In this document: piece after piece, positions 20,655 to 28,645 of the stretch
How the letters are laid out: each line of letters opens with the position of its first letter
How positions within the stretch are numbered: the first letter of the stretch is position 1
From: Mycolicibacterium sphagni
Lineage (GTDB): Bacteria > Actinomycetota > Actinomycetes > Mycobacteriales > Mycobacteriaceae
Direction of reading: 5' to 3'
Assembly (NCBI RefSeq): GCF_002250655.1
Contig: NZ_NOZR01000007.1
Span: 1 to 64,000 of the forward strand
Length of the DNA stretch: 64,000 nt
Notes under the pieces: generated by a model
What the model was told of the DNA's origin: nothing
Database searches by the model: none
Seen by the model: only the letters and a program-made list of their open reading frames with translations
Made by a program: the position numbers and the translations under genes

Positions 20655-21953
20655 ATGGCAGTAATTCTTGCCTACGGCTCGCCGGCCCTGGGACATGTCT
20701 ACCCGCTGGCCGCACTGCTGGTCGAGCTGGCTCGGCGGGGTCACCGGGTCCATGTGCGCACCATGGCCGGCCAAGTCGCCGCCATGCGGGCAGCGGGCTT
20801 GCACGCCGACGCGGTCGACGCGCGAATTGAGCAGATCGAGGGGCAAGATTGGTTGGCGCGCAACGCCTTGGGCGTCCTCAAGAGATCGACGGACGTGCTC
20901 TGCCGCCGAGCCGCGATCGAGGTGGGGGATTATCTCGGAGCGGTCGAACAGGTACGTCCCGACGCTGCCATCGTGGATGCCAACTGCTGGGGTGCGATCT
21001 CGGCGGCGGACGTGGGAGACGTTCCCTGGTCGGTGTTCTCACCGTTCACGCCGTATCTGCATTCCCGGCATACGCCGCCGTTCGGACCAGGCTTACGGCC
21101 GCTACCCGGAATTGTTGGCGGCATCCGCGATATGGTCATGCGCCCGATTGTCGGGCGCCTCTTCGATCGCCCGATACGTCCACGAATCAACGCCATCCGC
21201 GCGGCTCTGCACGCACCCCCGATCGACTCGGTGGATGGACTGATGCGCAGGGCGCCACTACTACTCGCGGTGGGCGGCGAACCCTTCGAGTATCCGCACC
21301 CTGATTGGCCGGATACAGTTCATTTCATCGGTGCCTGCGTCCCTGAGCAGAACCGCAGACCCGTCCCGCCATGGCTGTCAGCGATCGACCGCCCGATCGT
21401 GCTGGTCGGCACGTCGTCGATCGCGCAGGGCGACGAGAGGCTCGGACACATTGCGCTGCAAGCGCTGGCCGATCAGCCGGTGCACGTCGTCGCCACGTTC
21501 CCGGCCGGCATACCCCCCGGGCTGCCCCGCACACCCAACTCGACGGTGTGCCGGTTTGTGCCGCATGATCTGGTGCTCGAGCGCGCGGTCTGTGTGGTCA
21601 CACACGGGGGGATGGGAACGACCGTGAAGGCGCTCGACCGTGGCGTGCCGGTCTGCGTCGTGCCGTTCGCTCGAGATCAAGCCGAAGTCGCGCGCAGAGT
21701 GCAGATGGCCGGCTGCGGCACGCGGTTACCTCCGAAACGCCTCACACCGCGACGACTTCGCAGTGGGGTGTTGCGCGCGGCGACGATGGCGGTGGGCGCG
21801 CGGCGTGTGGCGAAAGGATTCGCGGCGACCGGCGGTGTTGAGCGCGGGGCGGATCTGATCGAGCAGCGATTGCTCTCAATCGGTACGTGCGGTGGAACGG
21901 GCCTTTCCTCGCGTCCGTCGCACGGCGGCGGTGCCTCGCCCAACGTCGGTTGA
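20655..21953 (+). CDS. UDP-glycosyltransferase, CrtX-like
   Basis: A 432-residue GT-B glycosyltransferase of the MGT/CrtX group. The N-terminal acceptor domain starts MAVILAYGSPALGHVYPLAA. The C-terminal donor domain has VLVGTSSIAQGDERL and the nucleotide-sugar motif THGGMGTTVKALDRGVPVCV, then PFARDQAEVARR, the usual HGGxGT...P...DQ pattern. It should attach a sugar to a hydroxylated lipophilic acceptor. Coupling to the isomerase gene and closeness to crt genes suggest a carotenoid glycoside, which would need a ring or end-group hydroxyl. The last 78 bases overlap the 3' end of the marR gene on the other strand. Confidence 0.82.
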   Translation: MAVILAYGSPALGHVYPLAALLVELARRGHRVHVRTMAGQVAAMRAAGLHADAVDARIEQIEGQDWLARNALGVLKRSTDVLCRRAAIEVGDYLGAVEQVRPDAAIVDANCWGAISAADVGDVPWSVFSPFTPYLHSRHTPPFGPGLRPLPGIVGGIRDMVMRPIVGRLFDRPIRPRINAIRAALHAPPIDSVDGLMRRAPLLLAVGGEPFEYPHPDWPDTVHFIGACVPEQNRRPVPPWLSAIDRPIVLVGTSSIAQGDERLGHIALQALADQPVHVVATFPAGIPPGLPRTPNSTVCRFVPHDLVLERAVCVVTHGGMGTTVKALDRGVPVCVVPFARDQAEVARRVQMAGCGTRLPPKRLTPRRLRSGVLRAATMAVGARRVAKGFAATGGVERGADLIEQRLLSIGTCGGTGLSSRPSHGGGASPNVG

Positions 21954-22463
21954 CGCGTGAGAATCGACCGCGACAAGATGATCCTCGAAATTTGCCATTG
22001 CATCGATCATCGCCATGAAGACCCGGTGAGCGGCGACCAGATCGCTGTCGTCGAGATCGGTCAGCGCCGCGCTGATCCGGGATCCGAGGGGTCTGAAGAA
22101 ATCGTGGGCCATTGCCATGCCCCGAGGCTCGTAGCGCAGCAGCCACTTGCGCCTGTCCCCGGGGTCTGGTTCACGCCGAATGTGGCCAGACTCGATCATC
22201 CGGTCGACGAGGTAGGTGATCGCCGGAGGAGAGAGATCCATGCGCTGCCGCAGCTGCGCAGGCGTCAGCGGCGTGCCCGCGGTCTCGGCGACCATGATGT
22301 GCAGCAAGGCGTGAAAATCGCTGTTGTTGACGTCATTGGAGCGGGCGAAGTACCGGCCCACGCGGTCGGATCGGGCGGTCATTGCTCGGACGTCGGCGGA
22401 AAGCTGCCGTTCCAGCTCAGCCCGTTCGGGCTGAGGATCACCTGAGCGGCCCTTGCTGCTCAC
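21876..22463 (-). CDS. MarR-family transcriptional regulator, candidate carotenoid regulator
   Basis: A 195-residue winged-helix protein. FHALLHIMVAETAGTPLTPAQ leads into the recognition region LRQRMDLSPPAITYLVDRM, and the wing is HIRREPDPGDRRKWLLRY, with the DR pair typical of MarR. The C-terminus has a basic extension. In Corynebacterium glutamicum the MarR-type CrtR represses the crt operon and is released by isoprenyl pyrophosphates. Position inside this crt locus makes an equivalent role likely. GTG 22463 gives a full N-terminal helix. It converges on the glycosyltransferase with a 78-base coding overlap. Confidence 0.85.
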   Translation of the reverse strand: MSSKGRSGDPQPERAELERQLSADVRAMTARSDRVGRYFARSNDVNNSDFHALLHIMVAETAGTPLTPAQLRQRMDLSPPAITYLVDRMIESGHIRREPDPGDRRKWLLRYEPRGMAMAHDFFRPLGSRISAALTDLDDSDLVAAHRVFMAMIDAMANFEDHLVAVDSHASTDVGRGTAAVRRTRGKARSTARTD

Positions 22464-22583
22464 CTACCCGCATCTTTCATCAGATTTCCAAGGGTACGGT
22501 GTCTCGGGCCGGAATGTCCGCAACGGCTGTTCCTCGGTGCGAAAGTCGCCGAACCGCTCGCCCGATGGCGACTTAATGCCGCC

Positions 22584-22976
22584 CTATCCGTCGGATGGAC
22601 GGCCACCCAGCGATTCGTGTGGGCGCCTTTGCACCGCAAGCGCGACCCACGACACCATGACTGCTACGAACGCGAGCGATTGGGCCACTCCAGTCCGATT
22701 GGCCGGGAAGACGACGCCCGCGACGTACCGCCCGACGAATCCCGTTGTCGGAAGGGGGTCCATTCCGGCCAGGGTCCGTGCCCGCTGTTCGAGTGCCGTC
22801 AGGGGGCAGGGTAATTGCATCATTACCACGCCGAGACCCCAGCACACGGCAGGTAGGTGCAACCAGAATGTCCGTCGCCAGCGGAGCGCCATGAACCCAC
22901 CGCTGGGCAGGTAGAGCAGGTAGGCGAAATGTGCGACGACAGAGGCGATGACGGTGGCGAAGTGGACTTTCTTCAT
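22584..22976 (-). CDS. DUF2784 family membrane protein at the end of the crt operon
   Basis: A 130-residue protein with three or four hydrophobic segments: FATVIASVVAHFAYLLYLPSG, the WLHLPAVCWGLGVVMM stretch and SLAFVAVMVSWVALAV. The region PCPLTALEQRAR followed by GFVGRYV is the recognisable DUF2784 pattern. No catalytic residues are evident and the family has no known function. It starts 12 bases after the Rieske gene stop on the same strand, so it is probably the last gene of the carotenoid operon. A role in pigment membrane placement would be inference only. Confidence 0.72.
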   Translation of the reverse strand: MKKVHFATVIASVVAHFAYLLYLPSGGFMALRWRRTFWLHLPAVCWGLGVVMMQLPCPLTALEQRARTLAGMDPLPTTGFVGRYVAGVVFPANRTGVAQSLAFVAVMVSWVALAVQRRPHESLGGRPSDG

Positions 22977-22988
22977 GACGAAGTCAGG

Positions 22989-23993
22989 CTATCCCGATCC
23001 ACCTTCGCGCAGCCGGTATCTGCGTTCGGCGTACTCGATGTCGTCGCGCCACAACCGGTGCCCGGCGCGACGGACCAGCGGCTTGATCACTGGCGCGATG
23101 GCGCGCGCCGCCCTGAAACCCGGTCGCGGCGAGTGCGCAATGACGGCTTCGAGCACCGCGACGTTCTGCCGTCCATCTGGTCCGGGACCGATTGGAGTCG
23201 CGTGGGTTTCGACGACGCTGCCGATGCCCTCTCCCTCGACTATTCGCATCACGATGGTACGTGCGTCCGGGCAGGTGAATTCGGCGATAGTGGGCACGCC
23301 CAATCGTCCGACTCGGAATGTCACCGCGACGACGAAGCGGTCGTCGCTTTCGGTCGGTGTGGACAACACCTCGAGCCAGGCGAAGGAGTGCGGATGGAAC
23401 CAAGCCCCATGCCAGGGGTCGAGGCGGTTGGCGATGATGTCACTCGGTTCACACGCCCCGACGATTCGGGTGACCGCTGCCAGCGGGCCGCCTTCGGGGC
23501 GGGTGGGAATTACCGGATGAGCCAGCGGCTCTTCGCCTCCGATGGAGTCAAGTCGGACCCATGCCAGAATTCCGTCGTCGTGGCTCGGCAGCGGAACCCA
23601 TTTCAGGGCGCATGTCTTGCCGTCCATGGCCAGGCCGTGCCAGGCACAGAACAGTGTGCCGCCGGATACGGTGCCCGTCGCGAGGTTCGCCCCCAAATGC
23701 GGGCATCCTGCGGGTCCCACGATCAATTCGCCGTTGCTGCCACGCCAGGCCACGAGTTCGACTCCGGCGACGCGGGTGCCAAATGGGCGGCCATCGCGGA
23801 TGTCCTCGCTTGAGGCGAACGCGTACCAGTTTCCCGTCGATCGGTGCAGAGCGCGATTCAGAGCCGCGTTGATGATCCCCGGCTGTGCCTCGAGGTACGT
23901 AGGTCGTTGCCCTGTCCACGAGACGTGTGGAACCAGCTGCAGCGGCCAATGTTTGGGCCACCGAAGACTTAGTTGGTCGGCAACGTTCAGCAT
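22989..23993 (-). CDS. Rieske-type mononuclear iron oxygenase (DUF5914-like)
   Basis: A 334-residue protein. The 2Fe-2S cluster ligands are visible as C97 and H99 in CPHLGANLATG and C116 and H119 in CAWHG. A catalytic iron site of the N-x2-D-x2-H-x4-H type follows at N189, D192, H195 and H200 (NRLDPWHGAWFH), so this is an oxygenase and not just a ferredoxin-like carrier. The first 50 residues precede the Rieske fold. Its ATG overlaps the crtU stop by 7 bases, showing translational coupling. It probably oxidises the carotenoid, for example hydroxylating or ketolating the ring made by crtY/crtU; no substrate can be read from sequence. Confidence 0.82.
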   Translation of the reverse strand: MLNVADQLSLRWPKHWPLQLVPHVSWTGQRPTYLEAQPGIINAALNRALHRSTGNWYAFASSEDIRDGRPFGTRVAGVELVAWRGSNGELIVGPAGCPHLGANLATGTVSGGTLFCAWHGLAMDGKTCALKWVPLPSHDDGILAWVRLDSIGGEEPLAHPVIPTRPEGGPLAAVTRIVGACEPSDIIANRLDPWHGAWFHPHSFAWLEVLSTPTESDDRFVVAVTFRVGRLGVPTIAEFTCPDARTIVMRIVEGEGIGSVVETHATPIGPGPDGRQNVAVLEAVIAHSPRPGFRAARAIAPVIKPLVRRAGHRLWRDDIEYAERRYRLREGGSG

Positions 23994-25510
23994 CCCGTGT
24001 TTCCCTGCCGCAGTGCCAGCGAGCGCAGCAGTGCTGACCTGCCCCGCGTGGGAACGGTATGGAGGTCATGTCCGGCGATCCCCCAACGCGATAGCAAGTG
24101 ATTGGCGGCCGCCCAACCGGTGGTAGCCGCACGTTCCATCAGTGCCACCGGCAGGTCGACGCGAATCCCGTCGCCGGCCAACACCAAATTTGGCTGCGGG
24201 GTCAGGATCGTGGGCCGGCTGGTGTAAGTGCCCGGCGTGAACAGCGGACAGTCGCTTCGTTCCAGTATGCGTTCGTAGACCACGTTGGCCGAAGCGGTCT
24301 CCGGATAGAGTTTGTGCAGCTGCCGGGTGGCTTCCTCGCTGGGCGTCGCAGTATTCAGTGCGTACGAATGCAATTCGACGACCGAGCCATGGTTTCGGTT
24401 CGCCCATTCGGTGGCTTGGCTCTCGTAGCGGTTCAACACGCTGATGTTGTCGAGCGGCTCGTGGCCTGAGGTGCCGAGAAACGGCGGCCGGTCGGATGCG
24501 ACGGGCCGGTCAAGCCACAGCCGATGCACGGCGAATGGCGGAGCGCTGCGAAGCTGTCGAATTTGATCGTGCCACAGCGTGTTTCCCACATCCGGTGACC
24601 CCGCGGCGATGGTTTGCAGGCCTTCCACGTCGGTGGCCACGACCACTGCATCCGCACTGATCGGATCCCCCGCATCGGTGTGCACGATGAATCCGGAGGC
24701 GCCGGTAGTGTCCACGCGGCGCACCCGTGCGCCCATCCTGAATCGCACACCGCGATCACTGAGATAGTCCCGCAGCGGATTCCACAGACTCACATCGAAG
24801 TTGGCGTTGGCGACATCGAAAATGAGGCCCTCGTTGGAGCCAAGGAAGTAGATGTGGAACATCGTCGCCAATTCGCCGGCCGACAGCTGTGAGGGCTCGG
24901 CGAAGAAGCTACGGGAGAACACCTCGAAGGCCAGGTGCCGTGCCGACTCCGGAAAATTGATGTTCTTCAAAAATGTTTCGGCATCAAGGTGATCGAGCTG
25001 GTGATAAATGTCGGGCACCGATACGGCGGCCAGGGGCGCGGCGGCGCGGGCATCCATATGAACCAAGTCACGCAACTGGAACGTGGGGCTGCGTAACGCG
25101 AACGCCAGCGCATTCCAGGGCGGTGTCCGAGGCAGACCGCGGAAGGTGTCCCGCCGCCCGGCGCCGTCGATCAATGGGTAGTCATCGACCGGCATCAGCA
25201 TCCGCAACTGCGGATCGACGCGACGCAGCAGATCACGAAGGTTGTAGTACTGGCGAAAGAATGCGTGGAATCCGCGATTCATCGCGAACTCAGCTCCTGC
25301 GTGGAGCTCGGTCCACCCGCCGACCCGCCCGCCGAGGTAGTTCTCCTTCTCCACGACGTCGACAGCGACGCCCCGCTCAGCCAGCGCGGTGGCGGCAGTG
25401 AGCCCGGCGATTCCGGCGCCCACTACCACTGCGCGGGGCTGCGTTGACAGTGCGTGCGCGTCCGCCACGCCCTGTGGCGCGGGATGTCTCTGGCGACGGC
25501 GGTCGGTCAT
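23987..25510 (-). CDS. crtU: carotene desaturase/methyltransferase CrtU (aromatic ring formation)
   Basis: A 507-residue FAD-dependent protein of the amine-oxidase/phytoene-desaturase fold. The dinucleotide motif is VVVGAGIAGLTAATALAERG, followed by ENYLGGRVGGW. The mid-region MNRGFHAFFRQYYNLRDLLRR and the C-terminal LVLAGDGIRVDLPVALMERA match CrtU/CruE-type enzymes. CrtU converts beta-ionone rings to phi-type aromatic rings, giving isorenieratene from beta-carotene. ATG 25510 is chosen because it overlaps the crtYd stop as ATGA and GGGAG lies just before. Downstream it is coupled to the Rieske gene. Confidence 0.87.
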   Translation of the reverse strand: MTDRRRQRHPAPQGVADAHALSTQPRAVVVGAGIAGLTAATALAERGVAVDVVEKENYLGGRVGGWTELHAGAEFAMNRGFHAFFRQYYNLRDLLRRVDPQLRMLMPVDDYPLIDGAGRRDTFRGLPRTPPWNALAFALRSPTFQLRDLVHMDARAAAPLAAVSVPDIYHQLDHLDAETFLKNINFPESARHLAFEVFSRSFFAEPSQLSAGELATMFHIYFLGSNEGLIFDVANANFDVSLWNPLRDYLSDRGVRFRMGARVRRVDTTGASGFIVHTDAGDPISADAVVVATDVEGLQTIAAGSPDVGNTLWHDQIRQLRSAPPFAVHRLWLDRPVASDRPPFLGTSGHEPLDNISVLNRYESQATEWANRNHGSVVELHSYALNTATPSEEATRQLHKLYPETASANVVYERILERSDCPLFTPGTYTSRPTILTPQPNLVLAGDGIRVDLPVALMERAATTGWAAANHLLSRWGIAGHDLHTVPTRGRSALLRSLALRQGNTGC

Positions 25511-25806
25511 CGCTTCTCCCACATCAACAACACTGCGGTGACGAGGGCGAAGCCGAACAGGAAGTCCTCGACAGGGATATCCCAGGGGAATCGCAATCCG
25601 CTGGTCTGCCGCTCGTTATAGATGACCACCGGGGCGCTGAGCTTGGTCAGCCAGCCGTCGACGAGAACTTGGAAGCCGACGACGATCGCCATCGTCAGCC
25701 AATAGGCCTGACTGCGAAAAAGGCCGGTGCGCAACAGCTTCAGCTCCGCCACGCACACGGCCAGCGTTACGAGAAGCGCTGGCACCGTATAGCCGACTCC
25801 GGTCAC
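25507..25806 (-). CDS. crtYd: lycopene beta-cyclase subunit CrtYd
   Basis: A 99-residue membrane protein with three hydrophobic helices, the second half of the heterodimeric actinobacterial lycopene cyclase. The diagnostic motif WDIPVEDFLFGFALVTAVLL is at the C-terminus, with PxE/D residues implicated in cyclisation. GTG 25806 starts inside the crtYc stop (GTGA, 4-base overlap), which fixes the start and implies equimolar translation. The same frame is open upstream across crtYc but that part is not protein-like. With CrtYc it cyclises lycopene to beta-carotene. Confidence 0.9.
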   Translation of the reverse strand: MTGVGYTVPALLVTLAVCVAELKLLRTGLFRSQAYWLTMAIVVGFQVLVDGWLTKLSAPVVIYNERQTSGLRFPWDIPVEDFLFGFALVTAVLLMWEKR

Positions 25807-26126
25807 CGCCGCGTGCTTCTGTCGAGGATCGCGCTGACAGCGTTGTAGGTCAGCAAGCCGCACAGAGGGATCACCACAAAGAACAACACCTCCTCGATGG
25901 GAATGTTTGGCGGAACGACTATGCCGGTGACGTATTCCGGGTTGTACGTCCACATCCCGGTCGCGATCGCGATCGAGTCCCACACCAGAAATACGACTGC
26001 CACCGGCAGGATCGCCCACACCGTGCGCCGGCCCCGGCGGTAGACGCCGGATCCGAAGAACTCCAGGGGTGCGGTGATGAGCAGGCAGAGGATGAGCAGA
26101 ATCAGGTACTGCCAACGGTCCGTCAT
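25803..26126 (-). CDS. crtYc: lycopene beta-cyclase subunit CrtYc
   Basis: A 107-residue polytopic protein, the first half of the heterodimeric cyclase. YLILLILCLLITAPLEFF is the first helix, and VVPPNIPIEEVLFFVVIPLC carries the conserved PIEE motif, mirrored by PVED in CrtYd. Subunit genes of this type are found in Mycobacterium aurum, Corynebacterium and Brevibacterium. ATG 26126 overlaps the crtB stop as ATGA. It is followed immediately by crtYd. Confidence 0.92.
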   Translation of the reverse strand: MTDRWQYLILLILCLLITAPLEFFGSGVYRRGRRTVWAILPVAVVFLVWDSIAIATGMWTYNPEYVTGIVVPPNIPIEEVLFFVVIPLCGLLTYNAVSAILDRSTRR

Positions 26127-27100
26127 GCTGCACCGTGATCCTGGCGTGCGGTCCGGTTATCGGGAGGTGTGCCGGGGAAAGACCTTCGGGCCCGCCACGA
26201 TCGGAACAATGCGCCGCCCGCGACCTGCAACCGTCGCGTCGTTCCGACGGTGGCCCGGTGATTGAATATGTCGAATCCGGATTCCTCGATGCGGTCCAGG
26301 ATCTCCGAGTACAGCGTCAATGCGGTTGCGACGCAGGGCCGGGAACGGGGGGCCAGGGCCGCGATCCCTGGAGTGGCAAATCGGTAGATCTTCCTCGTCA
26401 GTTCGTGCTGCTCAGCCAAGGCGCTTCGCACGCGCGGGTCGGTGCGGCGGTGATCGTGGCACCATTGCAACAGCTCTCGGTCCACACCATGCACCGCGAG
26501 TTCGTCGGTGGGCAGGTACACGCGATTCCGCATCAGATCCTCGTCGACGTCGCGCAGAAAGTTGGTCAGCTGGAAGGCTTGACCAAGTGCCGCCGCATAC
26601 GGTTCGGCTTCGGTGGGATCATTGACGGTTCCCAGCACCGGAAGCATCTGCAAGCCAATCACTTCCGCCGAGCCGCGCATGTAGTGGTTGAGTGCAGCTC
26701 GATGCGGATAGTCGGTGACGGTGAGGTCCATGCGCATCGAGGTCAGGAAATCCTCGAATAGCGCTCTGGGAATCCGGTAGCGGGCCACGGTGTGATTGAC
26801 GGCAACCAGCACCGCCTCGTCCAGGTGCTCGCCGCCGCCGAAGAATCGGTCGGAGAAGAGCTGCAAGCGTTCGCCGCGCGCCGCCGCGTCCAACTGAGGG
26901 TTGAACTCGTCGAGGATATCGTCGGCGTAGCGCGCGAAGGCATATAGAGCGTGAACGGCGGGACGCTGATCGGGCGCCAGCAGCCGGGTGGCCAGGAAAT
27001 ACGTCCGCCCGTTCTTGGCCGCGATCCGCCGGCAGCTGCGGTATGCGGCGCGCAACCGCGGATCGTCGATTCCGGCTGCTGCCAGTTCGGTGTGGATCAT
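26123..27100 (-). CDS. crtB: phytoene synthase
   Basis: A 325-residue squalene/phytoene synthase. Both aspartate-rich motifs are present: YAFARYADDILDEF near residue 55 and NFLRDVDEDLMRNRVYLP near residue 170. QAFQLTNFLRD is the family signature. It condenses two GGPP to 15-cis-phytoene. ATG 27100 overlaps the crtI stop by one base, and its own stop overlaps the crtYc start, so four consecutive genes are translationally coupled. The upstream open extension of this frame runs into crtI and is rejected. Confidence 0.94.
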   Translation of the reverse strand: MIHTELAAAGIDDPRLRAAYRSCRRIAAKNGRTYFLATRLLAPDQRPAVHALYAFARYADDILDEFNPQLDAAARGERLQLFSDRFFGGGEHLDEAVLVAVNHTVARYRIPRALFEDFLTSMRMDLTVTDYPHRAALNHYMRGSAEVIGLQMLPVLGTVNDPTEAEPYAAALGQAFQLTNFLRDVDEDLMRNRVYLPTDELAVHGVDRELLQWCHDHRRTDPRVRSALAEQHELTRKIYRFATPGIAALAPRSRPCVATALTLYSEILDRIEESGFDIFNHRATVGTTRRLQVAGGALFRSWRARRSFPGTPPDNRTARQDHGAA

Positions 27101-28626
27101 CAGGACCGGGCTTTCAGGTCGAGGGTGGTCGTTGACCGGGCGGGGACGCCGGTGATGCGGTCCGCGGCCAGGCGCCCGGATATCAGGGTGGTCGGTACGC
27201 CCACACCGGGGGTGGTCGACGATCCGGCCAGCACCGCGTTGTCGATCCCGCGAACCAGGTTGGCCGGCCGGAACGGTCCGGTTTGGGCGAACGTGTGCGC
27301 GAGCGCGAATGGCGTGCCGGCGGTCATGCCCTGACGGGCCCACTCGGCGGGCGTATCGAGGTGCAGCAGTTCGACGTCATCGCGCAGATTCGGAAGCAGT
27401 CGTTGCTCCACGGTGTCGATCATGGATTGTGCGTATGGCGCGGCGGCGTTGGCCCAGTCGATGCGACCGTGGGTCAGGTTCGGCGTGGGCGCGAGTACGT
27501 AAAGCAATTCACGGTCCCGCGGAGCAAGGCTGCTATCAGTGGCCGTCGGGCAGGTCACGAGTAGCGACGGGTCCTGCATGAGTTGGCCGTCGCGGATGAT
27601 GTCGGTGAACGTCTGCTCCCACGCATCGCCGAAAAGAATGGTGTGGTGTGGCAGGTCAGACCCGCTCGCCGTGGTCGCGGGGCAGCCCAAGTGCAGGACC
27701 ACCGCCGAGGGCGCCGCGCGCAGCGGTAACAATCTCCTGGGCCGACGGCTCAGCAATTGGTAGGTGAGGGGCAGTTCGGTGGTCAACACCACCGCGTCGC
27801 AGGCGATCCGTTCGCCCGCGCCCGTAATCACCGCGCTGACCCGGTCCGACGTGCGCTCGAGCTCGGTGACCGTCGACCCATAACGGAAGGTGACTCCCGC
27901 GTTCTGAGCTGCCGCGGCGAGCGCGTCGGACAGGGCTCGGACACCTCCCTGCGGGAAGAAGACGCCCGAAACGGTGTCCATGTATGCGATCACCGCGTAG
28001 ACCGCGAGCGCCTGTTGTGGAGCAACTCCGGCATAGAGGGACTGGAAGGTGAAGATTCGTCGCAATCGAGGGTCGGCGATGTGACGCTTGACCATCGTCT
28101 CCCATTTGCGGAATCCGCCCAGGCCCGCCAGTCGTGCCAGCTGCGGGGTCAGCATGGACAGTGGGGAGTCGAAGTTGGCGGCGATGAAGCCCGCAAATTC
28201 GGTCCGGTACAACTTCTCGAGCCAGTCGCGCAACGCGGCATATCCGGCGGCGTCCCGCGCACCGGAGAAGTCCCGCACTGCCATGGCCATCCGGTCTGCG
28301 TCGGTGTGGACGTCAATGGCGGCGCCGTCGGCGAACATGGCTCGGTAAGCGGGGTCGACGGGGAGCAGTTCCACCCGTTGGGAAGCGCTTTCGCCGACTG
28401 CGGCGAACGCCTCATCAATGAGTTCCGGCATTGTGATCACCGTCGGCCCGGTGTCGATCGAGTACCCGCCGACATCGCGCCGGCCGGCGCGCCCGCCGGG
28501 CCATGGCTCGCGCTCCACAACCGTCACATCCCGGCCACGGCCAGCTAGGTGAAGCGCTGCCGAGAGCCCCGCGAAGCCCGCACCGACGACAATCACCCGC
28601 TCGGTCGGCCCCGACATTGTTCGCAT
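27100..28626 (-). CDS. crtI: phytoene desaturase
   Basis: A 508-residue FAD enzyme of the bacterial CrtI type. The N-terminal motif is VIVVGAGFAGLSAALHLAGR, followed by PGGRAGRRDVGGYSIDTGPT. The C-terminal bacterial-type signature LVRGIDNAVLAGSSTTPGVG and VPTTLISGRLAADRI is clear. It desaturates phytoene to lycopene. ATG 28626 has GAGAGG eight bases upstream; ATG 28617 is an alternative. It starts 19 bases after the crtE stop and is coupled to crtB. Confidence 0.94.
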   Translation of the reverse strand: MRTMSGPTERVIVVGAGFAGLSAALHLAGRGRDVTVVEREPWPGGRAGRRDVGGYSIDTGPTVITMPELIDEAFAAVGESASQRVELLPVDPAYRAMFADGAAIDVHTDADRMAMAVRDFSGARDAAGYAALRDWLEKLYRTEFAGFIAANFDSPLSMLTPQLARLAGLGGFRKWETMVKRHIADPRLRRIFTFQSLYAGVAPQQALAVYAVIAYMDTVSGVFFPQGGVRALSDALAAAAQNAGVTFRYGSTVTELERTSDRVSAVITGAGERIACDAVVLTTELPLTYQLLSRRPRRLLPLRAAPSAVVLHLGCPATTASGSDLPHHTILFGDAWEQTFTDIIRDGQLMQDPSLLVTCPTATDSSLAPRDRELLYVLAPTPNLTHGRIDWANAAAPYAQSMIDTVEQRLLPNLRDDVELLHLDTPAEWARQGMTAGTPFALAHTFAQTGPFRPANLVRGIDNAVLAGSSTTPGVGVPTTLISGRLAADRITGVPARSTTTLDLKARS

Positions 28627-28645
28627 CAGTCCAACCTCTCAGTAC

